DNA of 64,000 nt, taken from SZUA-38 sp965212525 (GTDB taxonomy: Bacteria; Pseudomonadota; Gammaproteobacteria; Xanthomonadales; SZUA-38). The notes beneath the pieces were generated by a model, which was not told the DNA's origin, did not search any database, and saw only the letters and a program-made list of their open reading frames with translations. Shown here piece after piece: positions 17,516-27,730 of this stretch. A program made the translations under genes and the position numbers. Each line of letters begins with the position of its first letter. Position 1 is the stretch's first letter. The DNA lies in NCBI GenBank assembly GCA_965212525.1, contig CBDBVC010000059.1, positions 124,001-188,000 of the forward strand, written 5' to 3'.

Positions 17516-19372
17516 ATGAGAACATCAATCAAGGCTCTCCTTAAGCAGAGCAAGCATCAAAAACAGGAGTTCATGAACATGTCCAATGCCTCATCCACGG
17601 ACAAGCCCTCAGGTCTGAGATCTCTGGGTCTGGGACTTGCTGCGGCAATTACCATGGGCCTTGGCATGAACGCCAATGCCATCGAATTCGGATCCGGAGA
17701 GTTCACCGGAACCTGGGATACCACCATTTCCTACGGTGCATCCTGGCGTCTGGAAGACCGTTGTGACAGCTGTGTCGGCAAGGCCAACATCAATCCGGCC
17801 GTCAGCTTCCTGCCATTGTCCGACCAGATTGCGGCACCAGGCCGGTTCTCGGTCAACAGTGATGACGGTAATCTGAATTACGATGACGGCGACCTGATTT
17901 CCAATGCCATCAAGGTCACGTCGGAACTCGGGTTCTCCTACCGAAATTTCGGTGGATTCTTCCGCGTCAGTGGATTCTATGACTTCGAGAATGCCGATGC
18001 CGATTTCCTGAGCAGCACGGCGCAGGATCTGGTGGGCGAGGACTTCAACCTGCTGGATGCGTTTGTCTACTGGGATTTCGATCTTGGCAATGTCCCATCG
18101 ACACTGCGTGTGGGTCGTCAGGTGGTCAGCTGGGGTGAGAACACCTTCATCCAGGGTGGCATCAATGTCATCAATCCGGTAGACGTCTCCAAGTTGAGGG
18201 TTGCCGGTGCCGAACTGAAGGAAGCATTCCTGCCCATCGATCAGATCTGGGCCTCGTTCGCGCTGACCGATAACCTGTCCGTTGAAGGCCTCTACATGTT
18301 CGAGTTCGAACAGGTAGATCCCGATCCGGCTGGTAGCTACTTCTCGACCAATGACTTTGGTACACCCGGTGCGGAATTCGTGATGCTGGGCTTTGGCCTG
18401 TTCGACGAGGGTACACCCGGTGTGACCGTAAACCGGTTGCCGAATGCCGATGTCGATGATCAGGGACAGTACGGCCTGGCGTTCCGCTACTACTCACCGG
18501 AACTGAACGATACCGAATTTGGCTTTTTCTACCTGAACTATCATTCACGCCTGCCACTGCTCAGCGGTGTCGCGGTGACCAATGGTTCACCGGCATCTGC
18601 GGGCTATTTCGTGGAGTACCCTGAAGACATCGACAATTACGGATTCAGCTGGAACACCACCGTAGGTACCGTCGCCTTCTCGGGTGAATTGTCCTACAAG
18701 CCGAACATTCCGCTTCAGTTTGACGATGTGGAGCTGCTGTTCTCGGCACTGTCACCACTCAATGGCGGTATCCCGGCACCAGGCAACCGTTTTGTCAGCC
18801 AATTGGGTCAACTGGGTTTTGGCGATGAACTTCGAGGCTGGGAACGGCATGAAATGTCACAGCTGCAGTTCACGCTGACCAAGCTGATTGGCCCGAACAA
18901 CTGGTTCGGTGCTGACCAGATGGTGATTCTGGCTGAATTCGGCGCCAACAAGATCTGGGATCTGCCCAGCAAGGGCACACTGCGTTATCAGGGCCCAGGC
19001 ACCGATACCGGTGGTGGACCCAGCGCATTCACGGGCGGAAACTTCCGCAACCCCGTCACCGAGAATGACGGCTTTGCCGATGAGTTCTCGTGGGGGTATC
19101 GACTGATTACACGCCTGGATTACAACAACGCGTTCGGCACGCCAGTGAACCTGTTCCCGCGCATCGGTTTCAATCATGATGTCAACGGTACAACACCGGG
19201 TCCTGGCGGCAATTTCATCGAGGATCGGAAGCAGCTGACAGTTGGTCTGGACGGTACCTACCTCGAAAAATGGGGAGCTGGTCTTAGCTACACCCGTTTC
19301 TTCGGTGCCGGTCGCTACAACCTGTTGCGTGACAGAGACTTTGTCTCGGTCAATATTCGCTACTCATTCTGA
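17516..19372 (+). CDS. DUF1302 family outer-membrane protein
   Basis: This 618-residue protein matches the DUF1302 family by its Gly/Asp-rich beta-strand pattern, conserved segments such as LDAFVYWDFDLGNVPSTLRVGRQVV and the C-terminal Phe (VNIRYSF) typical of outer-membrane barrels. A signal sequence with an AAAITMGLGMNANA core ends near residue 59. The ATG at 17516 has an AAGGAG ribosome-binding site. An ATG at 17573, which would give a more normal signal length, also has one. DUF1302, DUF1329, a Ycf48-like protein and an RND exporter recur together in Pseudomonas and marine gammaproteobacteria, where the set's function is unsettled. Confidence 0.88.
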   Translation: MRTSIKALLKQSKHQKQEFMNMSNASSTDKPSGLRSLGLGLAAAITMGLGMNANAIEFGSGEFTGTWDTTISYGASWRLEDRCDSCVGKANINPAVSFLPLSDQIAAPGRFSVNSDDGNLNYDDGDLISNAIKVTSELGFSYRNFGGFFRVSGFYDFENADADFLSSTAQDLVGEDFNLLDAFVYWDFDLGNVPSTLRVGRQVVSWGENTFIQGGINVINPVDVSKLRVAGAELKEAFLPIDQIWASFALTDNLSVEGLYMFEFEQVDPDPAGSYFSTNDFGTPGAEFVMLGFGLFDEGTPGVTVNRLPNADVDDQGQYGLAFRYYSPELNDTEFGFFYLNYHSRLPLLSGVAVTNGSPASAGYFVEYPEDIDNYGFSWNTTVGTVAFSGELSYKPNIPLQFDDVELLFSALSPLNGGIPAPGNRFVSQLGQLGFGDELRGWERHEMSQLQFTLTKLIGPNNWFGADQMVILAEFGANKIWDLPSKGTLRYQGPGTDTGGGPSAFTGGNFRNPVTENDGFADEFSWGYRLITRLDYNNAFGTPVNLFPRIGFNHDVNGTTPGPGGNFIEDRKQLTVGLDGTYLEKWGAGLSYTRFFGAGRYNLLRDRDFVSVNIRYSF

Positions 19373-19390
19373 TCAATTGGAGATTAATGT

Positions 19391-20758
19391 ATGAAACTGA
19401 TCAAGAATAAACTCATCCTGTCCATGGCAACCTGTCTGACGGTCTCGGCCGGTATCGCCATGGCGGGTGCCAAGCCGGACCAGGTGAACAGATTGTCCGA
19501 AGATCTGACCCCGATGGGATCAGAGCGTGCCGGTAATGCAGCCGGAACCATTCCGGCATGGTCGGGCGGTATCACATCGCCACCAGCCAACTATTCACCA
19601 CGCGATCATCACCCCGATCCATTCCCGGGCGATGAGATTCTGTTCACGATCAATGCACAGAACTATCAGGACTACGCAGATAACCTGAGCCCTGGCCAGG
19701 TCGCAATGTTCGAACGTTATCCAGACAGCTACAAGATGAATGTCTACCAGTCCCGACGTTCAGCCTCGTTTCCGCAGCGGACCTACGACTTCACCATCCA
19801 GAACGCCTCTACCGGTCGACTGGCTCCAAACGGTGAAGGTGTCGAAAACGTTGCCGAGGGCTTCCCGTTCCCATTCCCGGAAAACGGTTATGAACTGATG
19901 TGGAATCACAAGCTCAAGTACAAGGGCACCGGTGGTTTCCGCTACAACAATCAGGTGGCTCCGACGGTCAGGGGCAAGTACACCGTGGTGAAGCTGAAGG
20001 AAGATCTGCTGGGTCTGTACTACGCCGAAGGCAATACGCTGGATGACATCAACAATATCCTGCTGTATTTCTATCAGGTAGTTGAGGCACCTGCACGTCT
20101 GGCCGGTAACGTACTGCTGGTTCACGAAACCCTGAACCAGGAAAACCAGCTGCGTCAGGCCTGGATCTACAACCCCGGTCAGCGTCGTGTGCGTCGCGCA
20201 CCCAACGTTGCCTATGACAACCCGGGTACAGCATCTGACGGCCTTCGAACCAATGACATGACCGACATGTTCAACGGTGCCATGGATCGCTTCAACTGGG
20301 AAATGGTGGGCAAGCGCGAAATGTACATTCCGTACAATTCCTACAAGGCCCACAGTGACACATTGGACTATGATGATCTGGTTCGTCCGGGGCATCTGAA
20401 CACTGACGTGATGCGCTATGAACTGCACCGCGTATGGGTGGTCGATGCAACTCTCAAGGAAGGCACACGCCATATCAACAAGCGCCGTACCTACTATCTG
20501 GATGAAGACAGCTATCAGATCGCGCTGATCGACCATTACGACCGTCGTGACCAGTTGTGGCGTTTCTCCGAGGCTCACTCGATCAACTACTATGAAGTGC
20601 CGACTTACTGGAGCACGATCGAAGTCCACCATGACCTGCTTTCCGGCCGGTATGTGGCGACAGGTCTGGACAATCAGGACGAAGTGAACGTGTTCAACAC
20701 ACCGAGCAGGCCTTCTGATTTCACGCCGCAGGCATTGCGTAAACGCGGTCGTCGATAG
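19391..20758 (+). CDS. DUF1329 family exported protein
   Basis: This 455-residue protein has a signal peptide (LILSMATCLTVSAGIAMAGA) and the hallmark segments of DUF1329: LTPMGSERAGNAAGTIPAWSG near the mature N-terminus, GEGVENVAEGFPFPFPENG-like motifs and RKRRTYYLDEDSY-like motifs. The fold is thought to resemble LolA/LolB-type lipid-carrying proteins, so a periplasmic shuttle between exporter and DUF1302 barrel is a reasonable inference. GGAG precedes the ATG. The gene follows DUF1302 by 18 bases and is itself followed by a terminator-like hairpin, so downstream genes may be less expressed. Confidence 0.9.
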   Translation: MKLIKNKLILSMATCLTVSAGIAMAGAKPDQVNRLSEDLTPMGSERAGNAAGTIPAWSGGITSPPANYSPRDHHPDPFPGDEILFTINAQNYQDYADNLSPGQVAMFERYPDSYKMNVYQSRRSASFPQRTYDFTIQNASTGRLAPNGEGVENVAEGFPFPFPENGYELMWNHKLKYKGTGGFRYNNQVAPTVRGKYTVVKLKEDLLGLYYAEGNTLDDINNILLYFYQVVEAPARLAGNVLLVHETLNQENQLRQAWIYNPGQRRVRRAPNVAYDNPGTASDGLRTNDMTDMFNGAMDRFNWEMVGKREMYIPYNSYKAHSDTLDYDDLVRPGHLNTDVMRYELHRVWVVDATLKEGTRHINKRRTYYLDEDSYQIALIDHYDRRDQLWRFSEAHSINYYEVPTYWSTIEVHHDLLSGRYVATGLDNQDEVNVFNTPSRPSDFTPQALRKRGRR

Positions 20759-20780
20759 ATTCAGTACGTCATTGTCATTC

Positions 20781-20819
20781 AAAGGCTGCTATGGGGTTCC
20801 ACTCTCTGGCAGCCTTTTT
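20781..20819 (+). terminator. Intrinsic terminator-like hairpin after DUF1329
   Basis: AAAGGCTGC (20781-20789) pairs with GCAGCCTTT (20809-20817) across a 19-base loop, ending in five T. The large loop suggests a partial terminator that may reduce transcription into the Ycf48-like and RND genes without isolating them. Confidence 0.65.
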
Positions 20820-20839
20820 CATTTTATAAAGGTGCCCTC

Positions 20840-21925
20840 ATGCTTCGACTCACAACTTGCCTCGCGCTGATGCTGCAGGCCACAGCCGTACTGGCCCAGG
20901 ACGATGCGCCTGAGCCCTATGGCCTGGACAGCAGCAAGATGCCCTCCGAAATGATGCCGCTGGCCTCTCAGTCCCTGCTGCTGGATATCACGCCATTCAC
21001 CGGCGGTTATGCTGCTGTCGGCCAGCGTGGTCACATACTTCTGTCGACCGATCTCGAGAACTGGAAGCAGGCTGAGGTGCCGACACGATCGACACTCACC
21101 AGCGTTTTTGCGGTGGACAACATGATCTGGGCCGCCGGGCACGATGCTGTGGTGGTGCACAGTCCAGATGGCGGTCAGACCTGGCATCTGCAGTATTCAG
21201 AACCCGACCTGTTTCAGCCCTTGCTTGATGTCTTTTTCACCGACAACAAGAACGGGTTTGCCGTGGGTGCTTACGGCTATGTTCTGAGAACAAGTGACGG
21301 CGGTGTGCTGTGGGAAGAGACGACTCTCGAGATTGGCACTGGCGAGGAGCCGGCTGACGATGAACTTGCTGATGACGACACGGTGGCTGATGATGACGGT
21401 CTTGATGATCCATTCGGCGAGGACGATTCACCCAATTACGATTTCAGTGACTTTGAGGACGAGTACAACGATTTTCACCTCAATGCGATGGTACAGCTCA
21501 GTGATGGCACGCTTTACATTGCCGGGGAAACGGGCAATGGTCTGGTTTCAACTGACAACGGTGACAGCTGGGAAAAGATCAAGCTTCCCTACGGCGGATC
21601 GATGTTTGGTGTGCTCACCAATGCTGATGATGAGCTGATAACCTTCGGACTTCGCGGTAATGCATTCAAGTCATCTGACATGGGGCAGTCGTGGGAGCAA
21701 CTTGAGACTGGCGTCGAGGACACCCTGATCGGTGGTGTTGCCAACGGGGATGGCAGCGTCATTCTCGTGGGTAACAACGGTCGGGTCCTGATCAGTGATC
21801 CGGCCATCACCCAGTTCAGAACCGTGGTGGTTGATGCCGCCGGAGATATCGCAGGTCTGGTGAGACGGGCCGTCAATCAATATGTACTGGTGGGTGAGAA
21901 CGGCATCGTCCACAACGGTCAATAG
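20840..21925 (+). CDS. Ycf48-like (BNR/WD40-type beta-propeller) exported protein
   Basis: This 361-residue protein has a signal peptide (LTTCLALMLQATAVLAQ) and repeated propeller signatures (VVVHSPDGGQTWH, VLRTSDGGVLWEET, VSTDNGDSWEKIKLPY, FKSSDMGQSWEQL) typical of Ycf48/BNR sialidase-like propellers. An acidic Asp/Glu-rich insertion (about residues 170-212) interrupts the repeats. In the recurrent DUF1302-DUF1329-Ycf48-RND cluster this protein is usually adjacent to the exporter and may act as its periplasmic partner, which is inference. It has no link to photosynthesis here. The RND gene starts 9 bases after the stop. Confidence 0.85.
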   Translation: MLRLTTCLALMLQATAVLAQDDAPEPYGLDSSKMPSEMMPLASQSLLLDITPFTGGYAAVGQRGHILLSTDLENWKQAEVPTRSTLTSVFAVDNMIWAAGHDAVVVHSPDGGQTWHLQYSEPDLFQPLLDVFFTDNKNGFAVGAYGYVLRTSDGGVLWEETTLEIGTGEEPADDELADDDTVADDDGLDDPFGEDDSPNYDFSDFEDEYNDFHLNAMVQLSDGTLYIAGETGNGLVSTDNGDSWEKIKLPYGGSMFGVLTNADDELITFGLRGNAFKSSDMGQSWEQLETGVEDTLIGGVANGDGSVILVGNNGRVLISDPAITQFRTVVVDAAGDIAGLVRRAVNQYVLVGENGIVHNGQ

Positions 21926-21934
21926 GGGAGACGT

Positions 21935-24428
21935 ATGAACACAACTGCAAAAAGAGGATTGTCCGGCCTGCTGGAGAGCATTGTCTTCGGCGCGCGCATA
22001 CCCTTGCTGCTGCTGTTTTTTGCCATCACAGTGGTGATGGGCTATTTCACCAGCCAGTTGCAGGCCGATGCCGGCTTCAAGAAGCAACTGCCGCTCGAAC
22101 ACGAGTACATGAAGACCTTCATCGATTACGAAGCCTCCTATGGCGGTGCCAACCGGGTTCTGGTGGCACTGGTGGCCAGGGACGGGGACATGTTCGATGA
22201 AGAGTATTTCGATGCACTTTCCAGCCTGACTGATGAAGTGTTCTTCGTCGAGGGCGTTAACCGTTCCAGTGTGAAGTCCATATTTACACCGAATGTCCGG
22301 TTCACCGAGGTGGTCGAGGATGGCTTTGCCGGTGGCAACGTCATCCCGGCGGATTTCTCACCCGGTCCAGAATCCTTTGCCAGGGTTCGATCCAACATTG
22401 TCAAGGCAGGAATCATTGGTCGACTGGTGACTGAGGACTTTGACGGTGCGATGGTCTGGGCCGATCTGTTCGAAAGTGATCCGCAATCGGGTGAAAAACT
22501 GAACTATCAGGCAGTGGCCAAATCACTGGAAGATATTCGCGCCAAGTACCAGAACGAAAACCTTGATGTTCACATCATCGGTTTCGCCAAGATCGTGGGT
22601 GATATCACCGAGGGCGTGATTTCAGTGGTCTATTTCTTCGGAATTGCCATCATTATCACGGCCATCCTGCTGTTCATCTATTCCGGGTCACTCAAGCTGA
22701 CCCTGCTGCCGCTTACCTGTTCCATCGTGGCGGTGATCTGGCAGCTGGGTACGCTCAAGTTCCTCGGTTTCGGCATTGACCCGATGAATATCCTGACGCC
22801 GTTCCTGATATTCGCCATTGGTGTCAGTCATGGTGTGCAGATGATCAATTCCTGGCAGAACGAAGTGCTGTACGGCTCCTTCGAGGCCGAGGCTGGCCAC
22901 CACGGCGTTGATTCAATGGAAGCTGCCAGGCGCACGTTCCGCGCACTGTTGATACCGGGTGCGATTGCGCTGCTGTCTGACACGATTGGCTTCCTGACGA
23001 TCTTCTTTATCGATATCCAGATCATTCGTGAGCTGGCCACAACAGCCAGTATCGGTGTGGCACTGATCATATTCACCAACCTGATCCTGCTGCCGATTCT
23101 GTTGTCGATGACTCGCATCAAGAACGTCGACAAGTGGCGTGACAAGCACACCCAGCACGAATCCAGCCGCGATGGCATGTGGCACGCGCTCTCCAACATG
23201 ACCAACCGGAGCACCGCACTGCTGGCCATCCTCGTGGCCGCTGGACTTTTTGCCTTTGGCCATATCAAGGGCAAGGACATGCAGATCGGTGATTCACAGG
23301 CCGGCGTGCCCGAGCTACGACCCGATTCTCGCTACAACAACGATGCGGCCGTGATCAGCAGCAAGTTTGCGCTCGGCGTCGATTCGATCAGCATTATCGC
23401 CGAGACGCCAGAACAGGCCTGTACCGAGGATTACGAGGCCATGGCCAACATCTCGAGACTGGCATGGCATGTCAATAATGTCGAGGGTGTGCAGAAGGTG
23501 ATCACGCTGCCCGATGTGGCCAAGCAGATCAACGCTGGCTGGAACGAAGGCAATCTGCGCTGGCGCATTTTGCCACGTGACAACTACGTCATGCGCCAGA
23601 ATCTGCAGTTGGTCGAAACTGATTCGGGCCTGCTCAATACCGAGTGTAACGCCATGCCCATCATGGTGTTTGCCGAGGATCACAAGGCCACTACGATCAA
23701 TCGCATCGTCAAGGTGGTCGAGGATTACCGTCGCAGCTATGCACAGGGCACCGAAGAGTTTCTTGAGCCAGGCTACAGGAACATACTCAAGGGCCAGCTG
23801 CCACGCTGGGACAATCTGTTCAATGAGCAGGTAGTCTATACACCCAAGCCAATCGATGAGCTTGAGCCAGGCGAGGTCAATTTCAGGCTCGGAACCGGCA
23901 ACATGGGTGTCATGGGTGCGGTTAATGATGTGGTGGCTTCGGCCCAGTTGCCGATGATGGTGCTGGTCTACCTGGCCATTGTCATTCTCTGCGTACTCAC
24001 ATTCCGATCCATTCGCGGCACCATCTGTATTGTTCTCCCCGCTGGCCCTCGTATCCGTGCTGGCCTATGCACTGATGGCCTGGCTGGGCATCGGCCTTAA
24101 GGTCAATACCCTGCCTGTGGTGGCACTGGGTGTGGGCATCGGTGTTGATTACGGCATATACATCTATTCACGCCTGTCGATGCTGATGAAACAGGGCATG
24201 CCGCTCAAGGAAGCCTATTTCCACGCCATGAAGCAGACAGGCAAGCCGGTGATCTTCACCGCCTTCACTCTCGCCATTGGTGTGGGAACCTGGATATTCT
24301 CGGCACTGCAGTTCCAGGCCGACATGGGCAAGCTGCTGGCCTTCATGTTCTTCCTCAACATGGTCGGTGCCGTCCTGCTGCTGCCGGCTCTGGCCCGCTG
24401 GTTGCTCAAGCCCGGCGAAAAAACCTGA
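21935..24428 (+). CDS. RND/MMPL superfamily exporter, frameshifted
   Basis: This is an MMPL/HpnN-like member of the RND superfamily, predicted to move hydrophobic molecules out of the inner membrane. The first frame runs to about 24040 and contains the first helix, periplasmic domain and helix bundle (ILTPFLIFAIGVSHGVQMINSW) and the second periplasmic domain. The second frame continues from LALVSVLAYALMAWLGIGLK to the end. Removing one C from CCCC at 24037-24040 gives an uninterrupted 830-residue protein (VLPLALVSVLAY across the joint). This is more likely a consensus error than a dead gene because the downstream half is intact. It is the fourth gene of the DUF1302 module. Confidence 0.85.
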
Positions 24429-24498
24429 TGTAACGAATCCTGCGGCCCGTGAATAGCGGGTCGCAGGCCAATTCAGGCCGCTGAAACGTCCGGGTACA

Positions 24499-24527
24499 TT
24501 GCTCTCAGCCGCCTGATAAGCGATAAT
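24499..24527 (+). promoter_or_regulatory. Promoter upstream of tkt
   Basis: TTGCTC (24499-24504) and GATAAT (24522-24527) are 17 bases apart, ending 28 bases before the transketolase ATG. This is a reasonable sigma-70 promoter for the tkt-gap-pgk genes. Upstream, at 24441-24467, an imperfect hairpin without a T-run follows the exporter gene. Confidence 0.45.
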
Positions 24528-24555
24528 TCGCCCTTTCCCTGACCCGCTCAAGATT

Positions 24556-26553
24556 ATGTCCAATCGCAAGCTGCTGGCTGACGCCGTTCGCGCGCTCAGT
24601 ATGGACGCCGTACAGGCGGCCAATAGCGGTCATCCGGGTATGCCCATGGGCATGGCCGATATCGCTGAAGTCCTCTGGAATGATTTCCTGAAACACAACC
24701 CTGCCGACCCCGACTGGCATGATCGTGACCGTGTCGTTGTCTCCAACGGCCACGGTTCGATGCTGCCATACTCGGTATTGCATCTGACCGGTTATGACTT
24801 GCCGGTCGAGCAGTTGAGAAACTTTCGCCAGCTGCATGCCATGACTCCGGGTCATCCCGAATATGGTGAGGCACCAGGCATCGAGACCACAACAGGGCCG
24901 CTGGGGCAGGGCATTGCCAATGCCGTTGGCATGGCCATGGCTGAAAAGGTGCTCGCCAACCGCTACAACTCGGGCGATCACAAGCTTGTTGACCATTACA
25001 CCTATGTACTGCTGGGTGATGGCTGCCTGATGGAGGGCATCTCGCACGAGGTCTGTTCTCTGGCAGGTACGCACAAACTGGGCAAGCTGATCTGTCTATA
25101 CGACGACAACAATATCTCCATCGACGGCGAAGTCGAGGGCTGGTTCACGGATGACACGGCTGCCCGGTTCGAATCCTACGGCTGGCAGGTGATTCGAAAT
25201 ATTGATGGCCATGATCCAGACTCGATACACACGGCCATCAGCGATGCTCGTCGCCAGACCGAACGCCCGACGCTGATTTGCTGCAAGACCGTGATCGGCT
25301 ATGGTTCTCCCAACAAGCAGGGCACTGCATCCACGCACGGCGCACCGCTGGGCGATGAGGAGATCGCTGCCACGCGAGAGCGTCTGGGCTGGAGCCACGA
25401 GCCGTTCGTGATTCCCGACGAGGTCTATGCCGGCTGGGATGCGAAAGATGCCGGCAAGGTCAAACAGGCCGAATGGCAATCAAGACTGGATGCCTGGCGT
25501 CAGGCCGAGCCTGAACTGGCGGCCGAATACGACCGACGCATGGCCGGTGATCTGCCTGCCAACTGGGCCGAGAGCAGCGCGGCGATCATTCAGCAGCTGC
25601 AGCAGGACGGTGCCAGTGTGGCTTCACGCAAGGCCTCTCAGATGGCACTGGATGCCTTCGGGCCACTGCTGCCTGAACTGATCGGTGGCTCGGCCGATCT
25701 GGCCGGTTCCAATAACACCATCTGGTCCGGCAGTCAGGATATTCTCGAAAACGATCGCGATGGCAATTACATCTATTTCGGTGTGCGTGAATTCGGCATG
25801 ACCGCCATCTGCAATGGAATTGCCCTGCATGGCGGATTAATCCCCTACAGCGCCACCTTCCTGGTGTTCTCAGACTACGCGCGAAATGCAGTGCGCATGT
25901 CATCCCTGTTGCCGGTCCGGAACATACATGTCTACACGCATGATTCGATAGGTCTGGGCGAAGACGGACCGACACACCAGCCGGTCGAACACCTGGGCAG
26001 TCTGCGGCTGATTCCGGGTCTGGACGTCTGGCGCCCCTGTGACACGGTTGAATCGGCCGTGGCCTGGCAGCAGGCAATCGAAGCAAATACACCGAGCGCA
26101 CTGGTGTTTACCCGTCAGGGGATTCCGCACCAGTCACGTGATACAGCACAGCTGGCCAACGTCAGTCGTGGCGGCTATGTGCTGAGGAAGGAGAAGGGTG
26201 ATTCTCTCGATCTGATCCTGATCGCCACCGGCTCCGAGGTGTCACTGGCGATGGAAGCTGCCGAAAAACTGGAATCCGAAGGCAAAGCGGTACGCGTGGT
26301 TTCCATGCCCTGCACAGACCGTTTCGATGCGCAGGATGCCGGCTACCGTGACAGTGTGCTGCCACCGTCTGTTCGTGCACGCGTGGCCGTCGAAGCAGCC
26401 TCAGCGGATTACTGGGCCAGATACACCGGTCTGGACGGTGCTGTTGTCGGCATGCGCTCGTTTGGTGCCTCGGCACCGGCCGCAGAGCTCTACAGGGAAT
26501 TCGGCATCACCGTAGACACGGTGATTGAGGCCGCCAGGGCTGTCTCGGGCTGA
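24556..26553 (+). CDS. tkt: Transketolase
   Basis: Transketolase moves two-carbon ketol units in the pentose phosphate or Calvin-type pathway using thiamine diphosphate. The 665-residue length is normal. The N-terminal signature (NSGHPGMPMGMADIAEVLW), the thiamine diphosphate motif (LLGDGCLMEGISHE...YDDNNISIDG) and the pyrimidine-domain motif (YFGVREFGMTAICNGIALHGG) are all visible. The gene opens a tkt-gap-pgk-(two genes)-aldolase run, an order found in several gammaproteobacteria. Without RuBisCO or phosphoribulokinase nearby, a pentose phosphate/glycolytic role is preferred over autotrophy. Confidence 0.97.
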   Translation: MSNRKLLADAVRALSMDAVQAANSGHPGMPMGMADIAEVLWNDFLKHNPADPDWHDRDRVVVSNGHGSMLPYSVLHLTGYDLPVEQLRNFRQLHAMTPGHPEYGEAPGIETTTGPLGQGIANAVGMAMAEKVLANRYNSGDHKLVDHYTYVLLGDGCLMEGISHEVCSLAGTHKLGKLICLYDDNNISIDGEVEGWFTDDTAARFESYGWQVIRNIDGHDPDSIHTAISDARRQTERPTLICCKTVIGYGSPNKQGTASTHGAPLGDEEIAATRERLGWSHEPFVIPDEVYAGWDAKDAGKVKQAEWQSRLDAWRQAEPELAAEYDRRMAGDLPANWAESSAAIIQQLQQDGASVASRKASQMALDAFGPLLPELIGGSADLAGSNNTIWSGSQDILENDRDGNYIYFGVREFGMTAICNGIALHGGLIPYSATFLVFSDYARNAVRMSSLLPVRNIHVYTHDSIGLGEDGPTHQPVEHLGSLRLIPGLDVWRPCDTVESAVAWQQAIEANTPSALVFTRQGIPHQSRDTAQLANVSRGGYVLRKEKGDSLDLILIATGSEVSLAMEAAEKLESEGKAVRVVSMPCTDRFDAQDAGYRDSVLPPSVRARVAVEAASADYWARYTGLDGAVVGMRSFGASAPAAELYREFGITVDTVIEAARAVSG

Positions 26554-26623
26554 GCAGGAATTCAATACAATGGCCGGTAATCGGCCGGCAGAACAATCAA
26601 TACACGACATCAAGGGTAATAAC

Positions 26624-27634
26624 ATGGCAATCAAAATTGCAATCAACGGATATGGACGAATCGGCAGGAACGTGCTCCGCGCCATTCATGAATCTGGCCG
26701 CCGCGACGAGTTCGACGTGGTTGCCATCAACGACCTGGGTGATCCAGAAGCCAATGCGCACCTGACCCAGTTTGATACCGCACATGGCAAGTTTCCTGGC
26801 AGTGTGCAGATCGAAGGTGATGAACTGGTCATCAACGGTGACCGCCTGCGTGTGTTCGCCGAACGTGATCCGTCCAAGCTGCCCTGGGCTGAGATGGGTA
26901 TCGATGTGGTCATGGAATGTACCGGCCTGTTCCGCACACGCGAGAAAGCCGGTATGCACCTCCAGGCCGGTGCCAAGAAGGTGATCCTGTCGGCACCCGC
27001 CGGTGGTCCTGTGGATGCGACGATTGTCTACGGCGTGAATCACGATGTATTGCAGTCCGATCACACCATCATTTCCAATGCATCATGCACCACCAACTGC
27101 CTGGCACCGCTGGTCAAGCCGATTCATGATGCAATTGGTCTTGAGAGTGGCCTGATGACCACCATTCACGCCTACACCAATGACCAGGTACTGACCGATG
27201 TTTACCACAGCGACCTGCGTCGTGCCCGTTCGGCCACCATGTCACAGATTCCGACCAAGACCGGTGCTGCAAGCGCGGTTGGTCTGGTACTGCCGGATCT
27301 GAATGGCAAGCTGGATGGTTTTGCGATGCGCGTACCGACCATCAACGTGTCGGTGGTTGACCTGACTTTCGTCGCCAGTCGCGACACCAGCGTTGAGGAA
27401 ATCAATCAGGTGGTCAAAGCCGCCTCAGAAGGCGAACTGAAAGGGGTGCTGGGTTACAACGACCGTCCGCTGGTCTCTATCGACTTCAACCATGACCCGA
27501 TGTCATCGACCTATGATGCCTCACTGACCAAGGTGATTGGCGGCAAGCTGGTCAAGGTGCTGTCCTGGTATGACAACGAGTGGGGTTTCTCGAACCGCAT
27601 GCTTGATACCACCAAGGCACTGATGAACGCCTGA
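26624..27634 (+). CDS. gap: Glyceraldehyde-3-phosphate dehydrogenase (type I)
   Basis: This enzyme converts glyceraldehyde 3-phosphate to 1,3-bisphosphoglycerate with NAD(P). The 336-residue protein has the N-terminal Rossmann motif INGYGRIGRNVLRA and the catalytic SNASCTTNCLAP with the active Cys at 155. The conserved C-terminal WYDNEWGFSNRMLDT is also present. I chose the ATG at 26624, preceded by AAGGG. An upstream in-frame start at 26525 lies inside tkt. Asp follows AIN (VVAINDLGD), as in the glycolytic enzyme. A perfect hairpin lies in the 96-base gap before pgk. Confidence 0.97.
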   Translation: MAIKIAINGYGRIGRNVLRAIHESGRRDEFDVVAINDLGDPEANAHLTQFDTAHGKFPGSVQIEGDELVINGDRLRVFAERDPSKLPWAEMGIDVVMECTGLFRTREKAGMHLQAGAKKVILSAPAGGPVDATIVYGVNHDVLQSDHTIISNASCTTNCLAPLVKPIHDAIGLESGLMTTIHAYTNDQVLTDVYHSDLRRARSATMSQIPTKTGAASAVGLVLPDLNGKLDGFAMRVPTINVSVVDLTFVASRDTSVEEINQVVKAASEGELKGVLGYNDRPLVSIDFNHDPMSSTYDASLTKVIGGKLVKVLSWYDNEWGFSNRMLDTTKALMNA

Positions 27635-27655
27635 AACAGGCATTGAACTGACGAT

Positions 27656-27677
27656 CGGCGGGCAGTCCTGCCCGCCG
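27656..27677 (+). repeat. Intergenic hairpin between gap and pgk
   Basis: CGGCGGGCA (27656-27664) and TGCCCGCCG (27669-27677) form a perfect 9-bp stem with a four-base loop. No T-run follows, so it is more likely an mRNA stabiliser or processing stem separating gap from pgk than a terminator. Confidence 0.7.
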
Positions 27678-27730
27678 CATCACCCGGCCCGACAATCGCT
27701 GCGGCCCGTACCCTGTATGAGAACCTCACC

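Noticed and set aside
19760..20782. A 340-codon open frame antisense to the DUF1329 gene
   Set aside because: It covers a confidently identified gene on the plus strand and shows no domain of its own.
24441..24467. Terminator after the RND exporter gene
   Set aside because: The stem is imperfect (CTGCGGCCCG against GCGGGTCGCAG) and no T-run follows.
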